A stretch of 64,000 nt of DNA from Siderastrea radians. Taxonomy: Eukaryota > Cnidaria > Anthozoa > Scleractinia > Rhizangiidae. Position 1 is the stretch's first letter, and each line of letters begins with the position of its first letter. The stretch covers positions 24,365,201 to 24,429,200 of the forward strand of contig OZ024890.1 in assembly GCA_964017195.1 (NCBI GenBank), given 5' to 3'. Shown here one piece after another: positions 22,008 through 33,126 of this stretch. Made by a program: the position numbers and the translations under genes. The notes beneath the pieces are model-generated. The model was not told where the DNA came from, did not search any database, and saw only the letters and a program-made list of their open reading frames with translations.

Positions 22008-22050
22008 GTAACAGTTAAAAGTTGCTAAAAATTCCACTTTTAACTGTTAC
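22008..22050. repeat. perfect 15-bp hairpin
   Basis: GTAACAGTTAAAAGT (22008-22022) is followed after 13 bases by its exact complement (22036-22050). It directly abuts a dispersed repeat. Confidence 0.85.
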
Positions 22051-22410
22051 AGGGTCCATTCTTAATCCTATTCAGCTTGGACTTTTTTTGTCCCAGAGCA
22101 TGGAGGAGGCACAAAATGCCGCCTTCTTAACTCCAAGAAAGTTTAAGCTACGACAAGGAAACTTCGCTAGCACGTCCAAAAATCTTTCTTTTGAAGCTCG
22201 TCACATGACCTGATGACGTCACATGATATGGGTAATACGCCATTATTGCCAAAATGGTGGCCATCTTGAAACCGTCATCTAAGATTTCATGTTCCTGTCA
22301 AAACCTCTGAAAACCACCAAAATTGGCCTAAAAGTAATTCAAACCAATAAATGAATGATCAAAACGATCTTAAAATGTAACATATAGCACAATTAAGTTT
22401 AAAATTTTCC
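22051..22410 (+). repeat. dispersed repeat family, copy 1
   Basis: It starts with CTTAATCCTATTCAG and contains ACGTCCAAAAAT and GATGACGTCA. It matches the reverse complement of 57190-57795 and part of 22930-23430. It is non-coding. Confidence 0.7.
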
Positions 22411-22929
22411 TTTTCTCCCCCTTTAGCTGAAGCTTTTTTCGAGCGAAGTCGCGACCGGACACACGGGAAAAGTCATACCCCCAGCGTGGTACAATGGGAG
22501 GAGGGGGGTGATGGAACCTCTCTTGGGTTTCTTATATGTTACCATGTTTTGAAAAGATTTTGCCTTTAGTCTGTGATGTGCTCTACAAGATGAGATATAT
22601 TTTATGGGGTGTGCAATTGTGGCGCTGCTGGGGGCCTGTGACGCCACCATCTAGTATTGTAGAAGTTCTCATAAAAAGGCGGAAGTTGACATTTTTAATG
22701 CTACTCAAGTAGAATATGACATAATTAAGCACTTTGCTTCTTTATCTTTTATCACCTAACAACACGCATTTTTACTCAAAAATGACTTGACCACCTGCTA
22801 CTTATGACGTCATATCTCGTAACCGTAGTAAACGATTCTCACCAAACTTAGGTCAAAATGTGTCTAAGGTATATGCGTAGAGCTACTGAAAATGGCAGGT
22901 GCTGATGAAGAATCATATTAGAAAAATTC
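22411..22929. other. no gene recognised
   Basis: The sequence is non-coding, with TTATGACGTCATAT at about 22803 that may belong to the neighbouring repeat family. Confidence 0.4.
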
Positions 22930-23430
22930 GAGAAAAACCTTATGGGGGCTGGCAACCCTCCCCCCCCCCCATCCCTTGTACGTCCGAGGTTAAGAATTGT
23001 GAGGACAAAAATTAAATCCAACTCCGAGAGTATTAAAGCCTTGACAAGAAAATGTCGAGGGTGATACAGGTGTCCCAAAACGTTTCCCTTGAGGTCCAAT
23101 AACAACATTTGATGACGTCACCTGACGTAATTCCTTGCTTTTTCCAAAACCTTGAGAAACCATTAACACTGGACAATAACCATTGAAAAGCAACATAAGA
23201 AGACTCAAATGGTGTAAAAATGTAAAAGTTAGCGAAGTGGAAATAAAATTTTTCATTTAGAACAGTAAAACTTAAAATTGTGAAAAAGCACCTGTCAAAA
23301 TATGGTTGCCATGGCAACACCAAAGACATGTCACATCAAATTGTTTCTAGCTAAATTTTAGGGAAAGTAACACAGTTTGGTGGCTTTTGCTTGCATATTA
23401 CAAAGCTTTGAGCGTTCAAATTGAGCGTGG
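22930..23430 (+). repeat. dispersed repeat family, copy 2
   Basis: It shares CTCCGAGAGTATTAAAGCC, TTGATGACGTCA, GGTTGCCATGGCAAC and AATTTTAGGGAAAGT with the complement of 57190-57795. Confidence 0.7.
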
Positions 23431-25013
23431 GCACTTTGTTCTCCCCAACTCCCAAGCTAAATAGGGTTTAAAGCCATAAGCTGTAAGACTGTTACCCGAT
23501 CTATACCGTTACATAGGCGACCAAGAAAAGTCCTTACCTATTTAGCTACACGCAGGGTAGGGAAGTGATTAGTTACAAATTACTAAGGAAAGTCACTTAA
23601 GAACCTTATAGGGGCCACTACTTGTTAGCTGGCTATAAGTTCCAAGAAGTCTTTTATCCTTCATCGTTTGAATTAATAGGTTGCTGAGATGAAAAGCGTC
23701 GTTGAGATTGGATAAACGTCTATTTTATGCCACACGAACGCTGAAGTTCCATAGCAATTTGTGGGCCTACGCAATAAGAGCGCAAGGTGAACACTGCCTT
23801 ACCCGAACGCGGGATAGAATAAAATTACAAGTACATTTATTGATTTTCTCCTGAGGATTTTGAAAACCAATTTGCAACGTTTCTTGACTATAATAACTTA
23901 TAATTACAGTGAAGAAAAACATTAAAATTCTAATAAGAAAAATTTGATTTACATAAAAAATGAAAAAAATAAAACTAACGTGCACATAAATCAAATTGCG
24001 AGGTATCTTGTGCGAGGGTAACCCTGCACTTGGGACCTGCGACTAATTATTACGCCAGGTGTTAAGGCTGTGAATACTACACATCAAGGTAAACAAGCTC
24101 TGGAAGTACACAGGAACTAGACCGTTCAAACATTTTTATACATAAACGTCGCATGCCTTAGATACAGTTGGTGTGAGATAGAAAACAGGTAGACGTTTGT
24201 GTTATTTCTTTTCCAACCTATCACCGGCCCGTAACAATCACAAATCTTAAATTTCACTTCTTGGTCTTGCCTTTTCTTAAGTGTTGTATTATTTTTCATG
24301 GCATGTCAGAAGGCTTTCTCTCTTGCACAGAATCCACTGACACCTAGTGATACCTAAACCAGCTCGCTTGTTCTTTGTGTTTACTAATTATATGATGTTC
24401 TTTTAATTCTTGTAACAACCCAAACCCTATTAATTTTCCTTATTTTCAGGTTTTGATTTTTGTGTAACAACACTACATTTGTTGGACCAAGACGGTTCTT
24501 TTCTTATGTAAAATGACCGTTCATTGCATCTTGCTTTTAGAGCAAAAAATTGACTAAAAGATAGTTTAAATTGAGGGTTTGTGTGTTCGTTGAGTTCCAA
24601 CAGATGTCGTAGTCGCAGTTTCAACTAAATGCAGTATACCAGTCATTTCAGGTTATCCGACCTGGGTAAAGATTGGAATTTTTTTTTGTCCGGAAAAGGG
24701 ATAGAGCTCCTTAGTAGGTATAATGTACATGAATTCTGCCTGCATGAAAAAAAACATTTTGTCATATTTTTGACAGGTTAGGCTTCGCAAAAATTAAAAA
24801 AAAAATGGTTGGTAAATAGTGCGGACAAACGTCTGGAATTTTGCCGCTTAAATTCCGTACGGACGCTGAAGGTGATCCAGCTTGTTTTGTTGAGAAATCG
24901 TAAACAGAAGGTTGTAACTATGTATTTTAACGAAATCAACAAAGAGATTTGACTATTAGAACAATCCCCATTTTTCTAGGTTGATTAAAGAGGTGACTGT
25001 GCGACACTGTCCC
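23431..25013. other. no gene recognised
   Basis: The sequence is AT-rich. I found no exon with supported splice sites, no TIR pair and no recognised repeat. Confidence 0.4.
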
Positions 25014-25206
25014 TACACTCGTTACTTAAGTTCCCTGTTTCTACGTTACAAAAGTTCCTTGCCGTTACCAAAGTTCCCTGTCGTTACAAAAGTTCCCCAT
25101 TAATCGTTACAAAAGTTCCCTTTTTTCGTTACAAAAGTTCCCGACGTTACAAAAGTTCCCTTTTTTCGTTACGAAAGTTCCCTTTTTTCGTTACAAAAGT
25201 GCCCTT
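25014..25206 (+). repeat. GTTACAAAAGTTCCCTTTTT minisatellite
   Basis: About nine units of 16-22 bp (CGTTACAAAAGTTCCCTTTT and variants of different length) run directly into a (CT)n run. Confidence 0.9.
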
Positions 25207-25212
25207 TCCTCT

Positions 25213-25259
<47 letters not shown>

Positions 25260-25300
25260 GAAAGCCTGATACTGAGGCTATCTTGTGGGGAGCAGGGTAA
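25207..25300 (-). repeat. dispersed repeat with (CT)n core, copy 2
   Basis: The (CT)n run (25214-25258) with its flanks is inverted relative to 20400-20592. Confidence 0.65.
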
Positions 25301-26154
25301 TACGATTTCCCCCAAAACTACATTGGATTTCACTTCCGGTGTACGCTGATTGATTAAAATCTGACAGTTGACAAACAAATCCGCCAGTGGGTTCATAAGG
25401 GCGGCATTCGCGATTCTCAGACATACGGGGAGGCTTCCCTTCATGTTTTCCCTGCCGGCCAAGCTCCCCGGGGAGCCTGTTCGCAAAAGGAGTTGCGTGT
25501 ATATTCCGCACGATCCAGGATATTGAGTTATCGATTTATTACAATTTATTTCTTACAATTTACTGGCCGGCATAAAAACGGAATCACTAAACTAAGGAAT
25601 AGAAGGAAATACTTGTTCCAGACGAAGCGTAATCCTTTCAAGCAACACGGTCAAAAGACATATACTGTAAAAATTCATTTCAATAATGATTTCCACTTAG
25701 AAAATAATACAATTATCTTAAGCATCTTCTCCCCAAAAAATTCTCAAAATAATGCAATAACCATTTGCACCGAGTAAAGCATCTGAAGTTTACCATAAAC
25801 GTTTCACTAGTCCTTACGGTTTTGTTCCGTCTTCTGAAAGCGAAACTAGAAATGTACGTCGTAAACAAGTCGAAAATGAAGTAAGGGTGTGATTTTGATA
25901 AAACGTTCCCTTGGAAAGTCACTGAAAAATGACTTACTGAAAGGTTTTTACTTTATTTGGCTATTTTATAATATTTTTTTACTTTCTTTTCTTCGGCTTA
26001 AAACGATCAAGACGTTGACCACATGCTTAAATATCTACGGTCCGGCAAATCAAACTTTGCAAATTCACATATATTATGGAAACAAAACATCTGTCGGTAC
26101 AGGCACTGTGGAACAATAAATCCTACTGTATTAGCTTACTACGAATGCACTCAC

Positions 26155-26404
26155 TCTCGTTTTGTGTTGATAAAACTGGATTTTTCAACTCCCGAGTTGC
26201 CAGTGACTGCGATGTTCCCCTCGACTTCTCACCATCTCTCCGGTCTCTTTTGAAGAACTCTTCAACATTCGAAACGCCTTGTTCATCAACCTCTTTTTGA
26301 AGCTCTTCAATTTGGTTTAATTCCCAACTCTCCAGACTCTCCGATCCAATATGTCTAACATCCATGACGACTTCAGGGATAGACGAGAAGTTTATTGTCC
26401 TCAA
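26155..26404 (-). pseudogene. IRG GTPase exon 1, dead copy
   Basis: On minus this is the paralogue of the IRG exon at 56388-56602. The start (SIPEVVMDVRHIGSESLESW) and the helix ELQKEVDEQGVSNVEEFF are kept. A one-base deletion then shifts the frame before the P-loop, and the P-loop itself reads GNSGVEKS in the shifted frame, with the essential Gly of GKS-type loops changed to Glu. The donor (GTGAGT) after 26155 is still present. No IRG exon 2 lies downstream of it (lower coordinates) in the window. Confidence 0.85.
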
Positions 26405-26775
26405 GGCAGATGCGTCGTGGCCGCTGTACCGGTAGCAAAAATTGGATATCGCAATCTCGTTCCTAGAGGCTGCGTTCCTTATGGTCAGCAGAAAAGAAAT
26501 AGCAGGGGGTTGATATTCTTTTTGTGTACTTTGAAAGGAGCTGCTATTCAGAGGAGGTGATTTATTCGAGGCAAAGTTTACGATGTTTCCGAAGCAATCA
26601 TTTTAAAACGTTATTCCAAAGACAGAGAGGGTGGCGGACTCGGAGAATTATGCGAGAAAGGCGATTACTGGAGGAAGCAGACCATCTGCGCCAATGCTGT
26701 TGTCGACGCTGTAACGCAAGAGATCTGACCCAACTTCAGCTGCGCTCTTATGTACGCTTACGTGGGTTCCTCCGT

Positions 26776-27210
26776 CCCCATTTATATGGTCTCGGTTACC
26801 TGAGACACTCCCCCCCACCAGCGAGTTACCCTCGGCGAGACGAGGACCATCAAGTCGTCTCGGGGAGGCGAGACAACTCGAAGGGGGGGTGGGGGGGAGT
26901 TGTCGCATCTCGGCAGGTAGTTTAACCCTGGCAGACGGGACAGCTTTTTTGCGTACCGCGTGTCGTGTAAAGTCTGTTTTTTGGTTTAAAACGGCTAATT
27001 GGCGAAATGTATATCGAAGAAATAATATTTCAGCAAACAGAGGCTACAGTATTGGATCAACGAAAAAAAACGGAAGGAAAAGGGCGTCCTGAGGTCGTGA
27101 ATATCAACGCAAGATTGGCAGCCGGGCCAATTTCTTATCATATGAACGCTCGGTAAAGTTGTCTCGGGGGCAGGGCTATCTTGGGTACCCGAGCCGGCAA
27201 ATAAATGAGG
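26776..27210. mobile_element. 435-bp TIR element, present only in copy A
   Basis: Copy B has an uninterrupted site here (GGGTTCCTCACTAGACCCGG at 56981). In copy A the site is split by 435 bp whose ends are imperfect inverted repeats: CCCCATTTATATGGTCTCGG on the left and, inverted, CCTCATTTATTTGCCGGCTC on the right. CCTCCGT and CCTCACT flank it and may be a diverged 7-bp duplication. There is no gene inside. Confidence 0.8.
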
Positions 27211-27429
27211 CCTCACTATACTCGGCTATTTTCTCCATTTGCTTTTCTACGTGAATAGTTTAATACCTAGCACAACGAGATATAGCGCTTGGTTGCAGGT
27301 AACACATGCATCAACGCCGTCAAAAACGTGAGCACGCTGTGTCACGTTTGAAATCACGTGTGCGCGCGCTCAAAATTTATACAGTCTTGGACGGTTTAAA
27401 ACAAAACTTCCCCAAAACGCAACTTTGCC

Positions 27430-28490
27430 AGGGTGTCCCGTTCTTTCACTGGTGCTCATCTGTATACCAATGTGGTGCTTTGGTTTAGCCCTCCACATTC
27501 AAACTGATGTGAGTAACTGAGTAATGTCTGTTTCCTCCACACAATGACCACCTCCTTGAAGATTCGGAAAAAAATTGGTCCATTACGGGCTGACCAATGC
27601 ATTCCACAATTTCTGTATGGCATGAAGTGACAAGGGGAGTTATCTCAATACTTGAATTAATTTTGCTACATTGGAGGGGTGACAGTGAGCGTCATTATAT
27701 TTCCAGGAGTCTGGAAAAATTATCGAAACATTCTTCTAATGGTGAAAACGAAGTAAATATGTGACTTCCCTTTTTTCACATAAAACGGCTAAACTCAAAA
27801 ATTCAATGTCCAGTGTCACTAAAATTTTCTGCAACAAGGCTAACGTACCCTAATGCCTTTTTTGATATGGCAAGCAATTCTCCAGGCTAATTGGAGTACT
27901 CTGATTGGCTATTTCTCGGTCGGGATTTGCAGTACGGATCATTACCAACGAAACGGTCTGTATACATATATTTCGCTTGCTGCCACTCCCTCCTGGAAAA
28001 TTTAAATCGCGAAACCAAAATCTAAAAAACTTTAGGATTCTAGTTCAAAGCGAAAAAAAAAAATCTTGAAAAAGATTGAATTCCAAAGACTTAGTACAGG
28101 TGACCAGGAATACGAACATTTACTGGGCAAGTTTTATAATCCCGAAGCTGGGGAGATAAACTTTCCGACTTTTACAATTAGCGAGCGCCAGAAACAAATT
28201 CAGAGTTTTATTATAAGATTCCTAACCAAAGAACGGTTAACAATACTGACAAATCAATGACTGACATGAACACTCTCCTCTGTTATATGGAGGCGATTAA
28301 AATGAAAAAATTTCCTTGAAAGCATACCAAACAAAAAATCAACTTTTTACTAATGATTAATTACTTATATTGCACCTTTTAGCATATATAATGTCAAAGG
28401 CGCATTACAGCATGAGAACTAAGTAAAATAAATTTCAACGAAATTTAACACGAATCGCAATTTCTTCTCTCGTGTCCCATCTACGACCCT
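27430..28490. other. copy-A-specific block, no gene recognised
   Basis: Copy B has a dispersed repeat at this place instead. One plus frame (28066-28260, STGDQEYEHLLGKFYNPEAG ...) looks faintly coding, but no family is recognised. Confidence 0.3.
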
Positions 28491-28774
28491 CGCCGTTTAA
28501 GACATAAAGAAGAAACGTCAGCATTTTGATTGCCTAGACGATACGTCGAAGATTCTCTTCCTTTTCAAAAATCTTGATCCTTTTTTTATCTGTAGACTAA
28601 TATTCATTCTTGCAGGAACTATAGAAAGACGTATGTCACTTAATTTGAGAAAATTAGATTGTTTTTTATTCAGTTTTCTTTTTCGTATTATATTGTCGAT
28701 TTTTATCTTTATGTTGTAATAATTATTGTATTTTGTGTAATACCATGTACTCGTTTGCGAAAACCGAAATGAAT

Positions 28775-28826
28775 TGTTGTTGTTGTTGTTGTTGTTGTTA
28801 TTGTTGTTGTTGTTGTTGTTGTTGCT
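28775..28826. repeat. (GTT)n microsatellite
   Basis: The run contains about 17 GTT triplets with one interruption. It is shorter in copy B (58247-58270). Confidence 0.9.
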
Positions 28827-29164
28827 TTCTCACAAAAGATTACTGTGTAATCTTGTTTTACAGATATGAAAGCTTGGTAGGAACGGTTGCCGAGAATTAA
28901 TCTTTAACAAAAAGAAACCGTTCATCAGTAGGCACTAGTTTTGAAGGAGAAAGTCGTTCAATACACCATCCATCAAAGAAAACAAAGAGAGAGTTCATGA
29001 AACCAAGGAACTGATACATGTAACTTTTAAGGATATATTGAATGTCAGTAAATCAAATTAGAGAGATGAACATCTTTGGGGTATTTTTCAAGTTATTTAT
29101 TCCACGTGATATGTTTGAAAGATTTCTCTTTAAATTAGAAATATTATTATTAGTACTAGTACGT

Positions 29165-29339
29165 AGGTAGGTAAGGTCGCACGAGAGCAAAGGAGGCCCA
29201 CACAGCCGGAGCTTACTGGCTGAGAGTATTCTTACTCCCCCCCCCCCTGGTTGAAATGCTAGTCCATCCGTATGTCGCAGCATGTCGCCGGTACCCATTT
29301 ACACACCTGGGTGGAGAAACCACTACACCACCTCGCCCC
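29165..29339 (-). repeat. tRNA-derived SINE, internally deleted copy
   Basis: Read on minus it starts at 29339 with GGGGCGAGGTGGTGTAGTGG (A-box-like) and ends near 29165. It lacks the B-box half and the following ~90 bases present in the longer copy at 58925-59232. Confidence 0.7.
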
Positions 29340-29350
29340 TATAAGTACTA

Positions 29351-30540
29351 GTAATATTATTATAAATATTTGACCTCACTGAGCTATCTTCTACGTAGCG
29401 TCCACGTTTTGCTTCTTAGCAGGTGGCTCAGAGGCTCTAACAATTAAGTTGGAATTGTTTCTTTTCATTCTACAAGGTGGTTTGGGTGTCTCGTTGTCTA
29501 AGTTTCTCCAGTTGTAGTAGGCACACTGTTCTGGTACTCTTTTTAGCGATCAATTCATCCAAGCCGAATAAAAAAAAACTTTGGCGTGGTCCATTCTATA
29601 TCCGTTTTTGAGATTTTATCTGGACAATTCTCGTATCCGTTATGGAATTCTTGGATTCGTTTTGTTGACCTTATATTTAAAAAATATTAGCTGATAAAGT
29701 GATGCTTTATAGGACCATTTTTATGATCACACGTCCTGCCTAACAGAGCATCGAGGTCTGCGGTGCGTTTTTCATCTGTTCAGTTTCACGGTGAATGCGG
29801 TGATTTGATTAGCTCTTGGAAAAGAAGTGTTCCAGCGACGCCTGGCAAAATGGTTGCTTTAGAAAGTGGTGAACGTAACCCACGACTGTTTCTGAAGTCT
29901 TATTTTGTCTATAATTGCATTCCTCCTTCCATACTGAAGGTGCTCTGCCAGGAATTCAGGTTTACACAGGTATTGATTGTTGGCTGTTAGACATAACACG
30001 AGGCAATCTTCTTCTACCCTACCACCCGACATATCGTTTGGAAATTTTTGTAATCCAGTGGTTAAATTCTTCTTAGATTTTACCGCTAAGAAACGACAGA
30101 TAAAAGCTTTGTTAGTAACGCAAGGCTCCTATTCTCACAAAGGTGGTTTAATGGGGCTGTCCAGAGGGTAGCTAAATAAGAGAGTGAATAGCGGTCAGGC
30201 GAAGCTCGAGGTCATCAACGTTTATTGTAGTAAGAAAGCAGTACTTATCAATACAATGCGCGCTCATGAAAGCATCTCCAGTAACAGCTTTGCGTGTTTC
30301 GTTAAAACCGACATGCCTTCAGGTTTAAAGGACTGGAGTTACCAAAATTTAACTCCTTTGAAGTACTCAAAGAAGCGGCTATTTTGAAGACCAAGCACGT
30401 AGAGCAAAAAAGGACACTAACATTTCAGACTACCAAAGACCGTTCTTTTCGTTTTAACAGCTAAAAACCTTTCGCTAACTGAAACGTATTAGGATAACTA
30501 GCTGATTATATATGTGAGTGAATATTTTGTGAAACTAGTT
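29351..30540. other. no gene recognised
   Basis: Open frames at 29763-29990 and 30184-30387 have no recognisable domain and no splice support. The rest is AT-rich. Confidence 0.4.
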
Positions 30541-31440
30541 TTAACGTTTGTTAATAGAAACTTAAGGATTTACAGGCACCACAGCCAAAGTAAGTGTACT
30601 GTTAATAAAACTCTGCTTATACGACTAAATACATTTTTAATTAATAAGTAAATATGTTTGTAACACGTTACCTAATGAAATCTTAAGGTTACACAGCTCT
30701 TACTGGCAACACAGCCTAGGTACCTACTTTACAAAACCTACATGACGAGTAGATACCGTTTAATTGGAGTAAATACTCTTGTGACACGTTACCTAATAAA
30801 ATCTCATCGTTTGACAGTTCTTACTGACAAGACAACTAAAGTAGGTACCTTTTTTAAAATATATATATAAAGAGTATATATTTGTAACAAGTTACCGTTA
30901 ACAGTTCTCCGTGGCAACACAGCCATGGTTCTTACTACAAAGAGTCTACTTGATGAGTAAATATCTTTTGCTGTCTTTTTGTAACATGCTCACTAATGGA
31001 TTCTCAATGTTTTACAGTTCGTACTGGCAACACCTACCAAAGTAATAGTACGAGTAAATATCATTTTCGTGACGACTTGCACAGGCCTTGCTGACTAAAA
31101 AGCGCGCCAAGCAATTACTTTTAATATCCTATCCTCGACGAGTACCCCAGTTGTTGTTGGCTACTTCGCCAAAGTAATTACGTCATAAAGTCTACTTAAA
31201 GGAGTAAATATCTGGATTTCTAAACGATCGAGTTACACAGATATACCTGACTACATGGCAGAAGCAATGACTTGCTGAAATCTACTAGTGTGAGTAATAT
31301 CCGTTGCTGGCCACATAGCCATTAAGTTTCTTTAAGAATTCTACAGTTTTCATTGGTTACATGACCAAACTAATCACGTTATATAGTCTACCTATATGGG
31401 TAATATTTGGGTTTTCCTGACAAGTAAATATTTTACCGCA
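30541..31440. repeat. degenerate ~100-125 bp tandem repeat
   Basis: About seven diverged units follow one another. Each has a core of the type TTGTAACACGTTACCTAAT, then ACAGTTCTTACTGGCAACAC, and then GAGTAAATAT. The array ends at the stop of the IRG exon (31444). Confidence 0.7.
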
Positions 31441-31443
31441 AGC

Positions 31444-32533
31444 TTAATCAATCTCAGCCTCAATCTCGGCCATTGCTTTTTTGATGGCTTCCCTCATGAC
31501 TATCTTCGCCACTTCTTCCACATGTTTTAAAAGCTTCTTTAGAGCAAGATATGTGGTTGTAAACGACATACTGCTGGCAATGACCGAGCCTAAGATCGGA
31601 ACAAAACGAGTGTAATCCTCAACAGCTGCCTCCGCAGTAAAGGCTGTCAGACAGGCAACAAGTTGTGGAATAGTCGTCAGGCAAACTTTGCTAACTTTTT
31701 CTTGGGTGGAAAAAGGAAGCCTCTTATATTCATCCGAACCTTCCTCAGGAATACCAAACTGGGACCTGTAGAAGCTGAGCTCATTTAGTATTAGCCAGGC
31801 GTCAACACCAAAGGATAATCCGGGTAACGGAACAAGCGCAGCGGCAGCAGATGCTGAAGCAACCTTCCATATGCGCCCTCTGAGAACCTTAACTTTTCTT
31901 TGGAAAAGATCAGGTGACGATCTTGTCAGTACTTTGCCACGTGACAATACGAGAGTATGTCGCTGGTATGTCGTCAGTGTATCCAGAATGGCCTGGGTTA
32001 GTCGAGCAAAGTCCCATTTGTCAGGAACATGGTTGCTTATCAAAAATACATGTAGCTTATCTTGCTTATCTTGCTGATCTTGCTGATCTTGCTGATCTTG
32101 CTCATCTTGCTGATCTTGCTGATCTTGCTCACTGGTCAGCGCTTTACGCAGGTTATTCGAACAGTCGCGTCGGATTTTCTTCAGCACCTCATCTTCGTTA
32201 AATGGTGACTTTCGTTTCTCGTTCTTGACATCTATATCAATCTTTGTGCGAATAAAGAAGAATTTCTTATCAAACGATTTACTGATTTTCCTGGCCAAAT
32301 CCAGGTCATTCTTGGTAAATCGACTGGCTGTGAAGATAAGGAACGCATGGTACCTTTCCAACTTCACTTTTTGGCAGTATGTCTCCAGGTCAGGATAGTT
32401 TGGAGTCCCTATTCCTGGCAAATCCCAAAACTTTATGTTAGGATTGGTCGGGTGGTCATACGGAGTCGGATGTAGAGTGCCCTCTTCCTCTGTGACACCA
32501 ACCTTAGCTGCCCCTTTATCATTTTCACGGAGT
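31444..32533 (-). CDS. IRG (immunity-related GTPase) exon 2
   Basis: On minus, an acceptor (TTCTTAG) opens this 1,090-base exon at 32533, and it runs to a stop at 31444. It starts at the loop after the P-loop (LRENDKGAAKVGVTE), then NPNIKFWDLPGIGTP (G3 box), FFFIRTKIDID (G4, TKxD), VFLISNHVPDKWDF (G5 region) and the long helical C-terminal domain of IRG/IRGC-type proteins. It encodes about 363 residues; the G1 P-loop must come from another exon. The phase fits the donor of 56388-56602. Between G4 and G5 an in-frame Gln/Asp repeat is expanded (32055-32133). IRG GTPases act in cell-autonomous immunity in vertebrates; the coral role is unknown. The exon itself has no stop or frameshift. Confidence 0.9.
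32055..32133 (-). repeat. in-frame QDQ-type codon repeat in IRG exon
   Basis: About eight 9-base units (ATCTTGCTG on plus) encode Gln-Asp-Gln runs with single Glu or Lys changes, just before the strand VFLISN. Confidence 0.9.
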
Positions 32534-33065
32534 CTAAGAAAAACAACAACTGATATTTAAATATTGGCAAAACAACGGTATATTTTATCGCTGCACCTCT
32601 TTTGTTATCGTAGCTTGTGATAAATCGCATTGTTAATTTCAACACATTGTATTTTTCCAGACAAACGTCAGGGAAACCGAGTCACCGAGACATGAATTTT
32701 GCTCTTTGTTAAAAATTTGTGGGAAATGGTTCCCAGGCCCTTCGCTCGCACGTTGCTTTTTTTTTTTAGAGCTTTTGATGGCTTAGCCGTTCCAGGCAAT
32801 TTCTCTGATTTTGGAAGCTTTGTTACACTACGAACACTACAAGACTTCATTGTCCAGGAGCCGAGGCAAAACAACACTGTTGTCGATTTCTCTTTTTCGG
32901 TTGCCTTTCGCAAAAACGCAATTCTACCAGGCCAAATGCTACAGTTAAACATGGGTTACTTGATCCAAGAGCCATTTTTTGATAGGATAAATTGTGCCGC
33001 TCACGCCTTTCCTTTCTTACTTGGAGGCCGGAAAGGTGACTGTGAATGAACTAATAAACGTAGCC
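32534..33065. other. IRG upstream intron, no exon recognised
   Basis: I looked for a P-loop exon on minus (GNSGVGKSS, INAIR followed by a donor) and found none here. An open frame at 32699-33049 on plus has no recognised domain. Confidence 0.5.
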
Positions 33066-33126
33066 TGTTCCAGGCTCTCAGATAGTGGTGAAGAGGAAAA
33101 AAATAAAGATCGAAGTAAAAGACGAG
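33066..33126 (+). repeat. TTCCAGGCTCTCAGATAG dispersed repeat, copy 1
   Basis: It shares GTTCCAGGCTCTCAGATAGT and AATAAAGATCGAAGTAAAAG with 54802-54860. I associate this repeat with coral genomes from memory. Confidence 0.7.

Larger units (their letters stand above)
25440..29350 (+). repeat. segmental duplication, copy A
   Basis: This segment aligns in direct orientation with 55600-59250. Anchors include GCCGG near 25455, CTTGTTCCAGACGAAG, the IRG exon, TTCCTAGAGGCTGCGTTCCT, GACATAAAGAAGAAACGTCA, the (GTT)n run and the terminal SINE. It differs by a private 435-bp insertion (26776-27210) and by a block (about 27430-28490) replaced by other sequence in copy B. Confidence 0.85.

Noticed and set aside
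25169..25511. Frames with ANRLPGELGRQGKHEG
   Set aside because: They translate a dispersed coral-type repeat (CCGGCCAAGCTCCCCGGGGA) that also occurs at 55.6 kb.
32668..33049. Opposed open frames upstream of the IRG exon as a possible first exon
   Set aside because: Neither has a P-loop or a donor in the right phase.
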